A DNA stretch of 64,000 nt. Origin: Winogradskyella ludwigii (lineage in GTDB: Bacteria > Bacteroidota > Bacteroidia > Flavobacteriales > Flavobacteriaceae). This document shows positions 18,187 to 26,370 of this stretch, in pieces. Both the position numbers and the translations under genes were made by a program. The notes beneath the pieces are model-generated. The model searched no databases. It was not told the origin of the DNA and saw nothing but the letters and a program-made list of their open reading frames with translations. The stretch is from assembly GCF_013403985.1 (NCBI RefSeq), contig NZ_JABFDF010000001.1, positions 558,001 through 622,000 on the forward strand, read 5' to 3'. Numbering within the stretch: position 1 is the first letter of the stretch; each line of letters begins with the position of its first letter.

Positions 18187-19317
18187 ATGAAGTATTATAT
18201 CATTTCTGGGGAAGCTTCGGGAGATTTGCATGGTTCTAACCTCATGAAAGCTTTATATAAAAAAGATCCTCAAGCAAACATACGATTTTGGGGAGGCGAC
18301 CTTATGCAAAATGTAGGCGGAGACTTAGTGATGCATTATAAGGAACGCCAATTCATGGGATTTGCTGAAGTAATTCTTAATCTTAGAAAAGTTTTAGGAC
18401 ATATAAAATTCTGCAAAACTGATATTGAAAAGTTTAAGCCAGATGTCATTATTTTTATTGATAATTCTGGTTTTAATCTCAGGATTGCAAAATGGGCAAA
18501 AGCTATCAATTACAAAACACATTATTATATTTCTCCACAGGTTTGGGCTTCTAGAGCTAGTAGAGTCGAAAAAATAAAGGAAGATATAGACGCTATGTAC
18601 TGCATCTTACCTTTTGAAAAAGAATTTTATAAAAAATACAATTACGACGTTAATTTTGTAGGTCATCCTTTAATTGACGCTATTGCAGATAGACCTCAAA
18701 TTGATGAGCGCGTTTTCAGAAAAGAACATCAACTTAGTAACCAACCTATTATTGCCTTATTACCAGGAAGCCGAAAGCAAGAAATCACAAAAATGCTTGG
18801 TGTAATGTTAAGTGTGGTTGACGATTTTAAAGACTATCAATTCGTTATTGCTGGAGCTCCTAGTCAGGATTTTGAATTTTACAAAACGTTTATAAAGAAG
18901 AAAAATATTCATTTCATTTCTAATAAAACGTATGATTTGCTGAGTATTTCTTTTGCTGCCTTAGTTACTTCTGGTACTGCTACATTAGAAACCGCCCTGT
19001 TTAAAGTACCACAAGTGGTATGTTATAAGGCAAACGCTATTTCTTACCAAATTGCAAAACGAATTATTACTTTAAAATATATATCATTAGTTAATTTAAT
19101 TATGGATCGTGAAGTGGTTACTGAATTGATTCAAGGAGATTTAAACAAAAATCAATTAAAAAAAGAATTAACTGCAATTCTAGATGCCAAAAAACGAGAA
19201 CAACTCTTTTTAGATTATTACAAATTAGAAAAGATTCTAGGAGGAAGAGGTGCTAGTGAGAATACAGCGAAATTAATTTACAACGCGATAAAACAAGACG
19301 AGATTAAAAACAAATAA
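18187..19317 (+). CDS. lpxB: Lipid-A-disaccharide synthase LpxB
   Basis: GT19 glycosyltransferase that joins lipid X and UDP-diacylglucosamine to make the lipid A disaccharide at the inner membrane. The 376-residue protein shows the signatures SGEASGDLHGS (7-17), SPQVWASR, and LLPGSRKQEI for UDP binding. Presence of lpxB and lptC means the cell has an LPS outer membrane. It probably shares a transcript with surE. Confidence 0.96.
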   Translation: MKYYIISGEASGDLHGSNLMKALYKKDPQANIRFWGGDLMQNVGGDLVMHYKERQFMGFAEVILNLRKVLGHIKFCKTDIEKFKPDVIIFIDNSGFNLRIAKWAKAINYKTHYYISPQVWASRASRVEKIKEDIDAMYCILPFEKEFYKKYNYDVNFVGHPLIDAIADRPQIDERVFRKEHQLSNQPIIALLPGSRKQEITKMLGVMLSVVDDFKDYQFVIAGAPSQDFEFYKTFIKKKNIHFISNKTYDLLSISFAALVTSGTATLETALFKVPQVVCYKANAISYQIAKRIITLKYISLVNLIMDREVVTELIQGDLNKNQLKKELTAILDAKKREQLFLDYYKLEKILGGRGASENTAKLIYNAIKQDEIKNK

Positions 19318-19341
19318 AAATAGAAGCGTCCCCAACTTATT

Positions 19342-19851
19342 ATGAAAAAATTACTACCATTTATAATCCTACTTTTATTAGCTAGCAGCTGTAAATCAAA
19401 AAAGACATATTCAAGCAAAAAAAAGCAGACACATTCTGTAAAAGTTAACAAAGCAGCAAAACCTTCTGCTGAAGCTGAATCTATTGTAAAATATGCTAAA
19501 ACTTTTGATGGTACACGTTATAAATATGGAGGCACCACAAAAAAAGGCATGGATTGCTCTGGTTTAATTTACACGAGTTATAAAAAATATGATGTTGTTT
19601 TACCTAGAACCACATCAGGACTTAAAAGCACTGGAGAATGGGTAGATTTAAAAGCGGTTAATGTTGGAGATTTGGTGTTTTTTGCAACTAACAAAAACAG
19701 TCGTAAAGTAAATCATGTAGGTATTGTTACCAATGTTAGAACTGGCAATGTAGAATTTTTACATGCCTCAAGCAGTAGAGGTGTTATGATCTCTTCTATT
19801 GCAGAAAAGTACTGGTACTTTTCTTTTGTACAAGCAAGGCGTGTACTTTAG
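19342..19851 (+). CDS. NlpC/P60 family cell-wall hydrolase lipoprotein
   Basis: Predicted gamma-D-glutamyl-diamino-acid endopeptidase of 169 residues. A lipobox (LASSC, Cys-17) is followed by a basic linker and a NlpC/P60 domain with catalytic Cys-72 in DCSG and His-125 in NHVGIV; His-141 may be the third polar residue. It would cut peptidoglycan stem peptides from the periplasm. It lies 24 bp after lpxB and 31 bp before comEC. Confidence 0.9.
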   Translation: MKKLLPFIILLLLASSCKSKKTYSSKKKQTHSVKVNKAAKPSAEAESIVKYAKTFDGTRYKYGGTTKKGMDCSGLIYTSYKKYDVVLPRTTSGLKSTGEWVDLKAVNVGDLVFFATNKNSRKVNHVGIVTNVRTGNVEFLHASSSRGVMISSIAEKYWYFSFVQARRVL

Positions 19852-19882
19852 ATAGATTTGACTACCTTAGTAACTCACGTTC

Positions 19883-21913
19883 ATGAAGTTACTAAATTTC
19901 ACTATAATAAAATTAACCATTTTTTTGGTCTTTGGAATCCTTTTAGCTCATTACTTAACGCTAAGTTTTCTAACAGTTTTATATGCCACAATTGTACTAG
20001 TTATAGTACTTGGTATTTATTGGTTGGTCTTAAAATCAAAAATTAATAGATCACCATTTTTTGGATGCATAGCCTTTATTGCTATGATTGGAGTTGGAAT
20101 CCTATCTTATAATCTTCAAGATGAAACGTTAAGACCTGAACATTACACCAACTTTGATTCTGATGAACCCTATAGTTCTGTTGTCTTTCAAATTAAAGAA
20201 CGTTTAAAACCTGACCTTTACAACGACAAGTATATTGTTACTCTAAAATCATTTAATAATGAAGTTGCAAGTGGTCATCTGCTGATTAATATTAGGAGAG
20301 ATAGTCTTAACAACCCTATTAATGTCGATGATGTCTTTTTTACTTCAACTGAATTACAGACCATTCAGAAACCATTAAATCCTTATCAATTTGATTATAG
20401 TAAGTATTTAGAATTGCAACAAGTGTATCATCAACTCTACCTTAATTCTAGTAACATTTTAAAGCTTTCAGATTCTAAATCTACTATTTATGGGTATGCA
20501 GATGCTGTAAGAACTAAAATTAATTCTAAACTAATTGAAGCAGGTTTTAAAGGTGACGCACTCAGTATTATGAATGCATTATTACTTGGACAGCGACAAA
20601 CTATAGACAAAACCGTTTATAATAATTACGTCAATTCTGGGACTATTCATATTCTGGCAATTTCAGGTTTACACATTGGCATTATATTATTAATTCTCAA
20701 TTTTGTCTTTAGCCCGATACTCTATCTTAAGTACGGGAATTTTATTAGACCCTTAATTTTGGTTATCATTCTCTGGAGTTTTGCAATCATTGCAGGTTTG
20801 TCACCTTCAGTTACACGAGCTGTTATGATGTTTAGTATTATTAGCATTGCAATGCATTTAAAACGGTCTACCAATATTTATAATACGTTGGTGATATCGG
20901 CATTTATAATTCTTTTGTTTAAGCCTACATTTTTGTTTGCTGTAGGATTTCAAATGAGTTATTTAGCAGTTCTTGGTATTGTAAGCGTACAACCCATTAT
21001 TTATAAACTTTGGAAACCAAAATATTGGATTATAGATAAACCTTGGCAAATTTTTACTGTGACTTTGGCTGCCCAAGCTGGAGTTGTCCCTATTAGTTTG
21101 TTCTATTTTCATCAGTTTCCAGGTTTATTCTTTATTTCAAATTTAGTTGTAATTCCGTTTTTAGGTTTCATTCTAGGTTTTGGTTTGTTAATCATCGTGT
21201 TAGCGCTAATCAATATACTACCCAACTTTATAGTCGTCGCTTATAGTTACGTTATAGATAGTTTAAATAATTTTATAGCTTGGGTTGCTCAATTTGAAGA
21301 CTTTCTACTGGAAGACATTCCGTTTACCATACTTCAAGTGATTTGCTCTTATGCTGTTATTGCATCTTTTGTTCAAGTGTATAAATTTCGAAATTTTAAA
21401 TGGATTGCAATTGGGTTAATTACAATTATTGGACTTCAAACGGCTTCTTTTTACAATAAATATGAAGCTCATAACGATGCTTTTGTAATATTTAACAAGA
21501 GTCGTTATTCCATGATTGGCGAAAAACAGGATACAAAATTAACTTTATCTCACAACTTAGATTCTGTTCAATTGAAATCTAATTATACTATAAAAAATTA
21601 TAGAGTTGGGGAAACTATTGATACTGTCATAACCGATAATTTACAACCTGTGTATCATTACAAGAACAAGATTATTTTAGTGATTGATAGTTTAGCCGTT
21701 TATAAAGGATTAACGTTTAAGCCTCAATATATCCTGCTACGTAATTCTCCAAGATTCAATCTCAACCGAGTTATAGATAGTTTACAGCCAGAACAAATAA
21801 TTGCTGATGCGAGTAATTACAAATCGTATTTAAAACGTTGGAAGGCCACTTGTGAGCATAAAAAAATCCCTTTCCATCAAACTAATGAAAAGGGAGCATT
21901 TATTATAAAATAA
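19883..21913 (+). CDS. comEC: ComEC/Rec2 family competence DNA channel
   Basis: Polytopic membrane protein of 676 residues. It has two N-terminal membrane helices with a soluble DUF4131/OB-like region (about 70-200), then the competence domain opening with LLLGQRQTID and the hallmark AISGLHIGI, followed by many membrane segments. ComEC carries one DNA strand across the inner membrane during transformation. The C-terminal tail (after about 535) sits where other ComEC proteins carry a metallo-beta-lactamase domain, but HxHxDH metal ligands are absent. Its last 50 bp contain the opposing gene's terminator. Confidence 0.9.
   Translation: MKLLNFTIIKLTIFLVFGILLAHYLTLSFLTVLYATIVLVIVLGIYWLVLKSKINRSPFFGCIAFIAMIGVGILSYNLQDETLRPEHYTNFDSDEPYSSVVFQIKERLKPDLYNDKYIVTLKSFNNEVASGHLLINIRRDSLNNPINVDDVFFTSTELQTIQKPLNPYQFDYSKYLELQQVYHQLYLNSSNILKLSDSKSTIYGYADAVRTKINSKLIEAGFKGDALSIMNALLLGQRQTIDKTVYNNYVNSGTIHILAISGLHIGIILLILNFVFSPILYLKYGNFIRPLILVIILWSFAIIAGLSPSVTRAVMMFSIISIAMHLKRSTNIYNTLVISAFIILLFKPTFLFAVGFQMSYLAVLGIVSVQPIIYKLWKPKYWIIDKPWQIFTVTLAAQAGVVPISLFYFHQFPGLFFISNLVVIPFLGFILGFGLLIIVLALINILPNFIVVAYSYVIDSLNNFIAWVAQFEDFLLEDIPFTILQVICSYAVIASFVQVYKFRNFKWIAIGLITIIGLQTASFYNKYEAHNDAFVIFNKSRYSMIGEKQDTKLTLSHNLDSVQLKSNYTIKNYRVGETIDTVITDNLQPVYHYKNKIILVIDSLAVYKGLTFKPQYILLRNSPRFNLNRVIDSLQPEQIIADASNYKSYLKRWKATCEHKKIPFHQTNEKGAFIIK
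21861..21895 (-). terminator. Terminator of the thioredoxin gene inside the comEC 3' end
   Basis: Arms at 21867-21877 and 21885-21895 pair 10 of 11 bases around a 7-nt loop. On the minus strand the hairpin is followed by seven T (through 21861), which fits rho-independent termination of the minus-strand transcript about 25 nt after the thioredoxin stop (21921). Confidence 0.75.
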
Positions 21914-21920
21914 CTAATAT

Positions 21921-22475
21921 CTATTCTTTAAAGGTTGGTTTAAAGGCCTCGTAATGTTCATTAAACTGCTCTTGCGTGGTCATTTCTTTATACTTATCTG
22001 TATGAAATATTTTTAAATACAACTCCAATTGTTGTGGCTTTAAATACCCTGTAACTGGTGAAATGGTATTTCCTTCCTCATCAAAAAATATCATAGTTGG
22101 ATAAGCTTGAACTGCCAATACTCTAGCAAAATCATGCGCACTATTTCGTCTATTGGCTTTGGTTGCATCGTAATTTGGGTTTCCGTAAGTTTTACCTTTG
22201 TAAGTAACAGCAGAATTACCTTCTGCATTAAATTTTACAGCATAATAATGTTTGTTTACATATTCTACAACGTCTGCATTATGAAATGTATTCTTATCTA
22301 ACATTTTACATGGACCACACCAAGTGGTGTAAGCATCCATAAATATTTTTTTTGGTGCTGTCTTCTGAAGCTCTAAAGCCTCGTCCATAGTTACCCAATT
22401 AATTTCTTGTGCTATTGCTGTTAATGAAAACGCAAAAATAGCTATTAGTCCAATTGTAATTTTTTTTATCATCAT
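21921..22475 (-). CDS. Periplasmic thioredoxin-fold protein
   Basis: A 184-residue exported thioredoxin-like protein. From ATG 22475 it has a signal peptide ending near AIAQ, then a thioredoxin fold with redox motif CGPC (Cys-53 and Cys-56) in TTWCGPCKM and a cis-proline region AYPTMIFFD. It resembles the DUF255/thioredoxin_7 group of secreted Bacteroidota reductases. An upstream in-frame TTG at 22481 would add two residues; a second ATG lies at 22472. Its transcript ends at the terminator in comEC. Confidence 0.85.
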   Translation of the reverse strand: MMIKKITIGLIAIFAFSLTAIAQEINWVTMDEALELQKTAPKKIFMDAYTTWCGPCKMLDKNTFHNADVVEYVNKHYYAVKFNAEGNSAVTYKGKTYGNPNYDATKANRRNSAHDFARVLAVQAYPTMIFFDEEGNTISPVTGYLKPQQLELYLKIFHTDKYKEMTTQEQFNEHYEAFKPTFKE

Positions 22476-22509
22476 ATTCAATTTGTTGCAAAGAATGAGC
22501 CGAACTTAC

Positions 22510-22537
22510 AAAAAATGCTCCTAAACAGGAGCATTTT
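22510..22537 (-). terminator. Rho-independent terminator after the long POT transporter
   Basis: A perfect 11-bp stem (22512-22522 with 22527-22537) and 4-nt loop is followed on the minus strand by six T. It lies 21 bp beyond the transporter stop at 22559 and separates it from the thioredoxin gene. Confidence 0.85.
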
Positions 22538-22558
22538 AGATATTTTTAACTGTTTTAG

Positions 22559-24679
22559 TTAACGTACACCATGCATTAATTTTTTCAATACCGGATTTAA
22601 TACAAATATTATAAGTCCAGCGATAACCGGCACAATAGTAAATATTAAGAAGAACGTAGATAGGCTATATTCCTTAGTAATATTTTCAATTTGTCCGCCA
22701 ACTACTGCTGCTAATTTATTACCAATTGCAATGGCTAAGTACCACATCCCAAACATTAAGGCAATCATCCTACCTGGCACCAATTTACTAACATAAGATA
22801 AACCAACAGGCGACAGACAGAGTTCACCAAGCGTATGGAATAGATATGCTAAAATTAGCCAAACCATACTTACTTTTACACCATCTACTAGTCCGAAAGC
22901 TCCAAAGGCAAGTAATCCAAAACCAAGACCCATTGTACATAATCCGATTGCATACTTTGTTGCCGCGCTTGGATTGTATTTACTTTCCCACCATTTAGAA
23001 AAGAACGAAGCAAATACGATAATAAAGAATGAGTTTAGAATACTAAACCAAGACACTGTGATTTCTACTTCATTCTCTCTTACTTTTGTAACCGTTGCAC
23101 TCACAAAGCCAGTATCTCTTCCTAAGTCTTTTGCATTAGCAATTAATTCAGCTTGTTTTTCATCTGAAGATACAAATGAGAATTCCGTTAACTCTTTGTT
23201 TTTATTAATAAGAATTTTACTATCACCTACTTTATAATCTGCATAAGGCTCACCTACAGTAATTGTTTTAGTTACAATTTTTTGTGATGGATTTGTAACT
23301 GTACTTTGAGTAACAGGAGTGTATTTAAACTGCAATACACCTTTGTCATTTTTAACCTGCTCACCTTTATTATCTAACTCTGGCTGCTCAATAGCACTAT
23401 AACTTACATCATAAGCCGTAGTATTGAAATCTCTATTTAACATCCATCCTACAATTCCCCACATTAAGACAAAACAAAATACCAAAACAATATTTGAACC
23501 TGGTATTTTCTTAAATGTTTTCTTCCATAATATATAAAGCACATAAGAAATGATAATCAACGGAATTACCGTAAGCAATGTATTTACAATATTGAATATT
23601 GTTGCTGAACTTCCACTTAATAATCTATCTACATTATCTCTAGCAAATATTACTAATGATGATGCGCCTTGCTCAAAAGACATCCAAAAGAAAACTGTAA
23701 AGAATGCAAAAACAATAAATGCAATCATTCTATCTCTTACGACTGCTGTATATCTTAAAATACGACCTATCACTAATATTAAAAACATTGCTAAGGCAAA
23801 TAGAACGGCCGTATACTGACCTTCAAAATCACCTATCTGTAAAAAGGAGAACATATCGATACCTGCAATTTTAGACATTGGATCATTAATTGCATAGCCT
23901 AAACCTAAGATTGATGCTAAAACAATTAATACTTTATCTAAAGTCGTAAATGGGTTAGGACGTTCCTCTTGTTCTTCAGTTGTAATTTCAACACTTTCTT
24001 CATTAATATTCTGAGGTAATTCAACTTCATGCACTTTAGATGGCTTCGCTCCAATTTTTCCAAATAAAGGACCTGCTAACCAAAACTGAATCGTTCCTAA
24101 TAGCATAAAAATTCCTGCTAATCCAAATCCATAAGCCCAACCTACTTTTTCAGCTAAATAACCACAAAGCATCATTCCGAAAAAGGCACCTGCATTTACA
24201 CCCATGTAATAAATAGTATAAGCACCATCTTTCTTTTCTGGGTTCTTTTTGTACATATCAGAAATAATAGAGGTCATTGTTGGTTTAAAGAAACCAGTAC
24301 CAACAACCAAAAGAAACAACCCAAAGTACAATGAGAACTCGGTTTCTAAAGCCATGGAAGCATGACCAGCCGTCATTATTAACGACCCAATAATAACTGC
24401 AGTTCTGTAACCTGTATATTTATCAGCAATCCAACCACCTATAATTGGTGTGATATATAATAACATCGCATAAGTTCCAAAAAGAGCTCCTGCATTCTCT
24501 ACTGTCCATTCCCAACCTGGATTATAGCCAATAGCTGCCATAGTAAGGAAATTCACTAATAATACACGCATTCCATAAAACGAAAAGCGTTCCCACATTT
24601 CAGTAAAAAACAATACAAATAATCCTGCTGGATGACCAATAACTTTGTCTTTAAACAGGTTTTCAATATCAGTATTCAT
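22559..24679 (-). CDS. POT-family peptide:H+ symporter with large extracytoplasmic insert
   Basis: Proton-coupled oligopeptide transporter of 706 residues, well over the usual 480-530. The family ExxER proton motif is EMWER (27-31). The extra length is a hydrophilic, beta-rich block of about 125 residues (418-543) between late membrane helices, absent from the neighbour at 24752. The closing signature FHTLGELCLSPVGLSYVSKL is intact. It is one of two adjacent POT genes next to a dipeptidyl peptidase, which suggests di- and tripeptide uptake. Confidence 0.92.
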   Translation of the reverse strand: MNTDIENLFKDKVIGHPAGLFVLFFTEMWERFSFYGMRVLLVNFLTMAAIGYNPGWEWTVENAGALFGTYAMLLYITPIIGGWIADKYTGYRTAVIIGSLIMTAGHASMALETEFSLYFGLFLLVVGTGFFKPTMTSIISDMYKKNPEKKDGAYTIYYMGVNAGAFFGMMLCGYLAEKVGWAYGFGLAGIFMLLGTIQFWLAGPLFGKIGAKPSKVHEVELPQNINEESVEITTEEQEERPNPFTTLDKVLIVLASILGLGYAINDPMSKIAGIDMFSFLQIGDFEGQYTAVLFALAMFLILVIGRILRYTAVVRDRMIAFIVFAFFTVFFWMSFEQGASSLVIFARDNVDRLLSGSSATIFNIVNTLLTVIPLIIISYVLYILWKKTFKKIPGSNIVLVFCFVLMWGIVGWMLNRDFNTTAYDVSYSAIEQPELDNKGEQVKNDKGVLQFKYTPVTQSTVTNPSQKIVTKTITVGEPYADYKVGDSKILINKNKELTEFSFVSSDEKQAELIANAKDLGRDTGFVSATVTKVRENEVEITVSWFSILNSFFIIVFASFFSKWWESKYNPSAATKYAIGLCTMGLGFGLLAFGAFGLVDGVKVSMVWLILAYLFHTLGELCLSPVGLSYVSKLVPGRMIALMFGMWYLAIAIGNKLAAVVGGQIENITKEYSLSTFFLIFTIVPVIAGLIIFVLNPVLKKLMHGVR

Positions 24680-24707
24680 AAAAAAAGTAGTTTAGTTAAA
24701 AAGGAAA

Positions 24708-24733
24708 CCCTCGTAAAAATTAATTTACAAGGG
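24708..24733 (-). terminator. Possible terminator or attenuating hairpin between the two POT genes
   Basis: CCCT.GTAAA (24708-24717) pairs with TTTAC.AGGG (24724-24733) with one internal mismatch. It lies 19 bp after the upstream POT stop. On the minus strand it is followed by a weak TTTCCTTTTT tract, so termination may be partial. Confidence 0.45.
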
Positions 24734-24751
24734 ATTATTATTAATTATTTT

Positions 24752-26314
24752 TTAATTCTCTGCTAATTCGAAACCTTCGGCTTCTTCTGTATGCATTTCA
24801 ACTTCATTATCTTCTGCGCCATGAGTTAATCGTTTAAGAGGTTTCAACAATGCAATTACTAAAAGACCAAAGGTAACGGTGAAGATTACAATACCTGTAA
24901 AGATCGCATATTCTCCAAAGCTCTCAGATTTCTCTCCTAAGATTCCTGCTACTTTACCTCCAAGACCTGTTGCTGCAAAGTATAATCCCATCATTAATGA
25001 TGCGTATTTTACTGGTGCTAATTTTGTAACAAATGATAAAGACACAGGCGAAGAACATAATTCTCCTATAGTATGAAATAAATAGGCTAAAACTAACCAT
25101 TGCATTCCTGAGCTTCCATTTGCTTCATATTCTCTTACTGCAAAAATCATAAACACAAAACCTAGACCCATAATAATAGTACCTGTTGCCATTTTAAATA
25201 ATGAAGAAGCTTCTTTATTTTTTAGTTTACGTTTTGCCCAAATATTTGCAATCCATACGGCAAGTAATATAATAAACCCAGCATTTAACCCTTGAAACAT
25301 TGGTGTTGGCACTAACCATCCAAACAACATTCTGTCTGTTTTCTGTTCGGTATAAACACTCATTAATCCACCTGCTTGCTCAAAAGCTCCCCAAAACACG
25401 ATGACTAATAAGAATGATAATAACAACACAAGGAAACGATCTTTTAGTACTTGAGTCTCTAAGCTTTTAAATATCATCATCATTAACCCAACAACAAAAG
25501 AAAGGAATATAAACAACGCTCCATAACCCCAATGATCTACACCTTCTTTTGTAAAACCTATATATATTGAAAATGCTAGTAACGCTACAAAAATTGCTAA
25601 TTGCATTGGTGATTTAAAAATATTCGAAAATATTTTCACTATAGAAACATCATCTTTTTTCTCTTCAACTGTTGGTTTATTTCCAACGTGTGTAATATAT
25701 TTTTGTCCAAAGATATAAACTATCAGTCCAAATAACATTGCAATACCAGCCAAACCAAAACCAGCATGCCATCCCCATTTTGCTACAACAATACCTATAA
25801 TTGAAGTGGCTAATAAGGATCCTAGATTTATTCCGATATAAAAAATTGAAAATCCTTTATCTCTTCTAATGTCTCCTTTCTTATACAAACCACCAACCAT
25901 TGTAGAAATGTTTGGCTTTAAGCAACCAACTCCTAAAATGATTAATCCTAAACCTACAAAGAATGCCCAAGGCGCATCGATTGCCAATGTACCATGGCCT
26001 AAAACTAGAATAATAGCACCTAGCATAACCGTTTTTTTCTGCCCTAAAACCTTATCTGCTAAAATACCTCCGGGAATAGAAACCACATAGACTAACATTA
26101 CATACCAACCATATAATTGGTACGCTTCTAGCTCTGTCCAACCTAAACCAGGACCATCTTTATGATTGGCTTGTGCAATCATATAGATTACAAGTAAAGC
26201 TCGCATTCCATAATAAGAAAAACGCTCCCACATCTCTGTAAAGAATAAAACATATAGACCTATTGGATGCCCAAATAGTTCTTTTTGATGCGGTTGTTTG
26301 ATCGTAGTTGACAT
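24752..26314 (-). CDS. POT-family peptide:H+ symporter
   Basis: Standard-length (520 residues) proton-dependent oligopeptide transporter of the inner membrane. It has EMWERFSYYG (27-36), GGILADKVLG after the first helices, GVGCLKPNIS and the C-terminal FHTIGELCSSPVSLSFVTKL signature. It is clearly paralogous to the gene at 22559 but lacks that protein's insert. Downstream of dipeptidyl peptidase IV it probably takes up the dipeptides released outside the membrane. Confidence 0.93.
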   Translation of the reverse strand: MSTTIKQPHQKELFGHPIGLYVLFFTEMWERFSYYGMRALLVIYMIAQANHKDGPGLGWTELEAYQLYGWYVMLVYVVSIPGGILADKVLGQKKTVMLGAIILVLGHGTLAIDAPWAFFVGLGLIILGVGCLKPNISTMVGGLYKKGDIRRDKGFSIFYIGINLGSLLATSIIGIVVAKWGWHAGFGLAGIAMLFGLIVYIFGQKYITHVGNKPTVEEKKDDVSIVKIFSNIFKSPMQLAIFVALLAFSIYIGFTKEGVDHWGYGALFIFLSFVVGLMMMIFKSLETQVLKDRFLVLLLSFLLVIVFWGAFEQAGGLMSVYTEQKTDRMLFGWLVPTPMFQGLNAGFIILLAVWIANIWAKRKLKNKEASSLFKMATGTIIMGLGFVFMIFAVREYEANGSSGMQWLVLAYLFHTIGELCSSPVSLSFVTKLAPVKYASLMMGLYFAATGLGGKVAGILGEKSESFGEYAIFTGIVIFTVTFGLLVIALLKPLKRLTHGAEDNEVEMHTEEAEGFELAEN

Positions 26315-26320
26315 GATTTT

Positions 26321-26349
26321 ATAGTTAGTTAGTAGTTAGTAGTTAGTTT
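26321..26349. repeat. Short TAGT/TAGTTAG low-complexity repeat
   Basis: About 29 bp of irregular TAGTTAG repeats lie between the POT start (26314) and the DPP IV stop (26371). Likely slippage-prone, but no regulatory role is visible. Confidence 0.5.
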
Positions 26350-26370
26350 AATCTAAAATATGTGTTTTTT

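Noticed and set aside
26321-26349. TAGTTAG repeats as a CRISPR or phase-variation tract
   Set aside because: Irregular, under 30 bp, no spacers, and not inside or close enough to a start codon to suggest switching.
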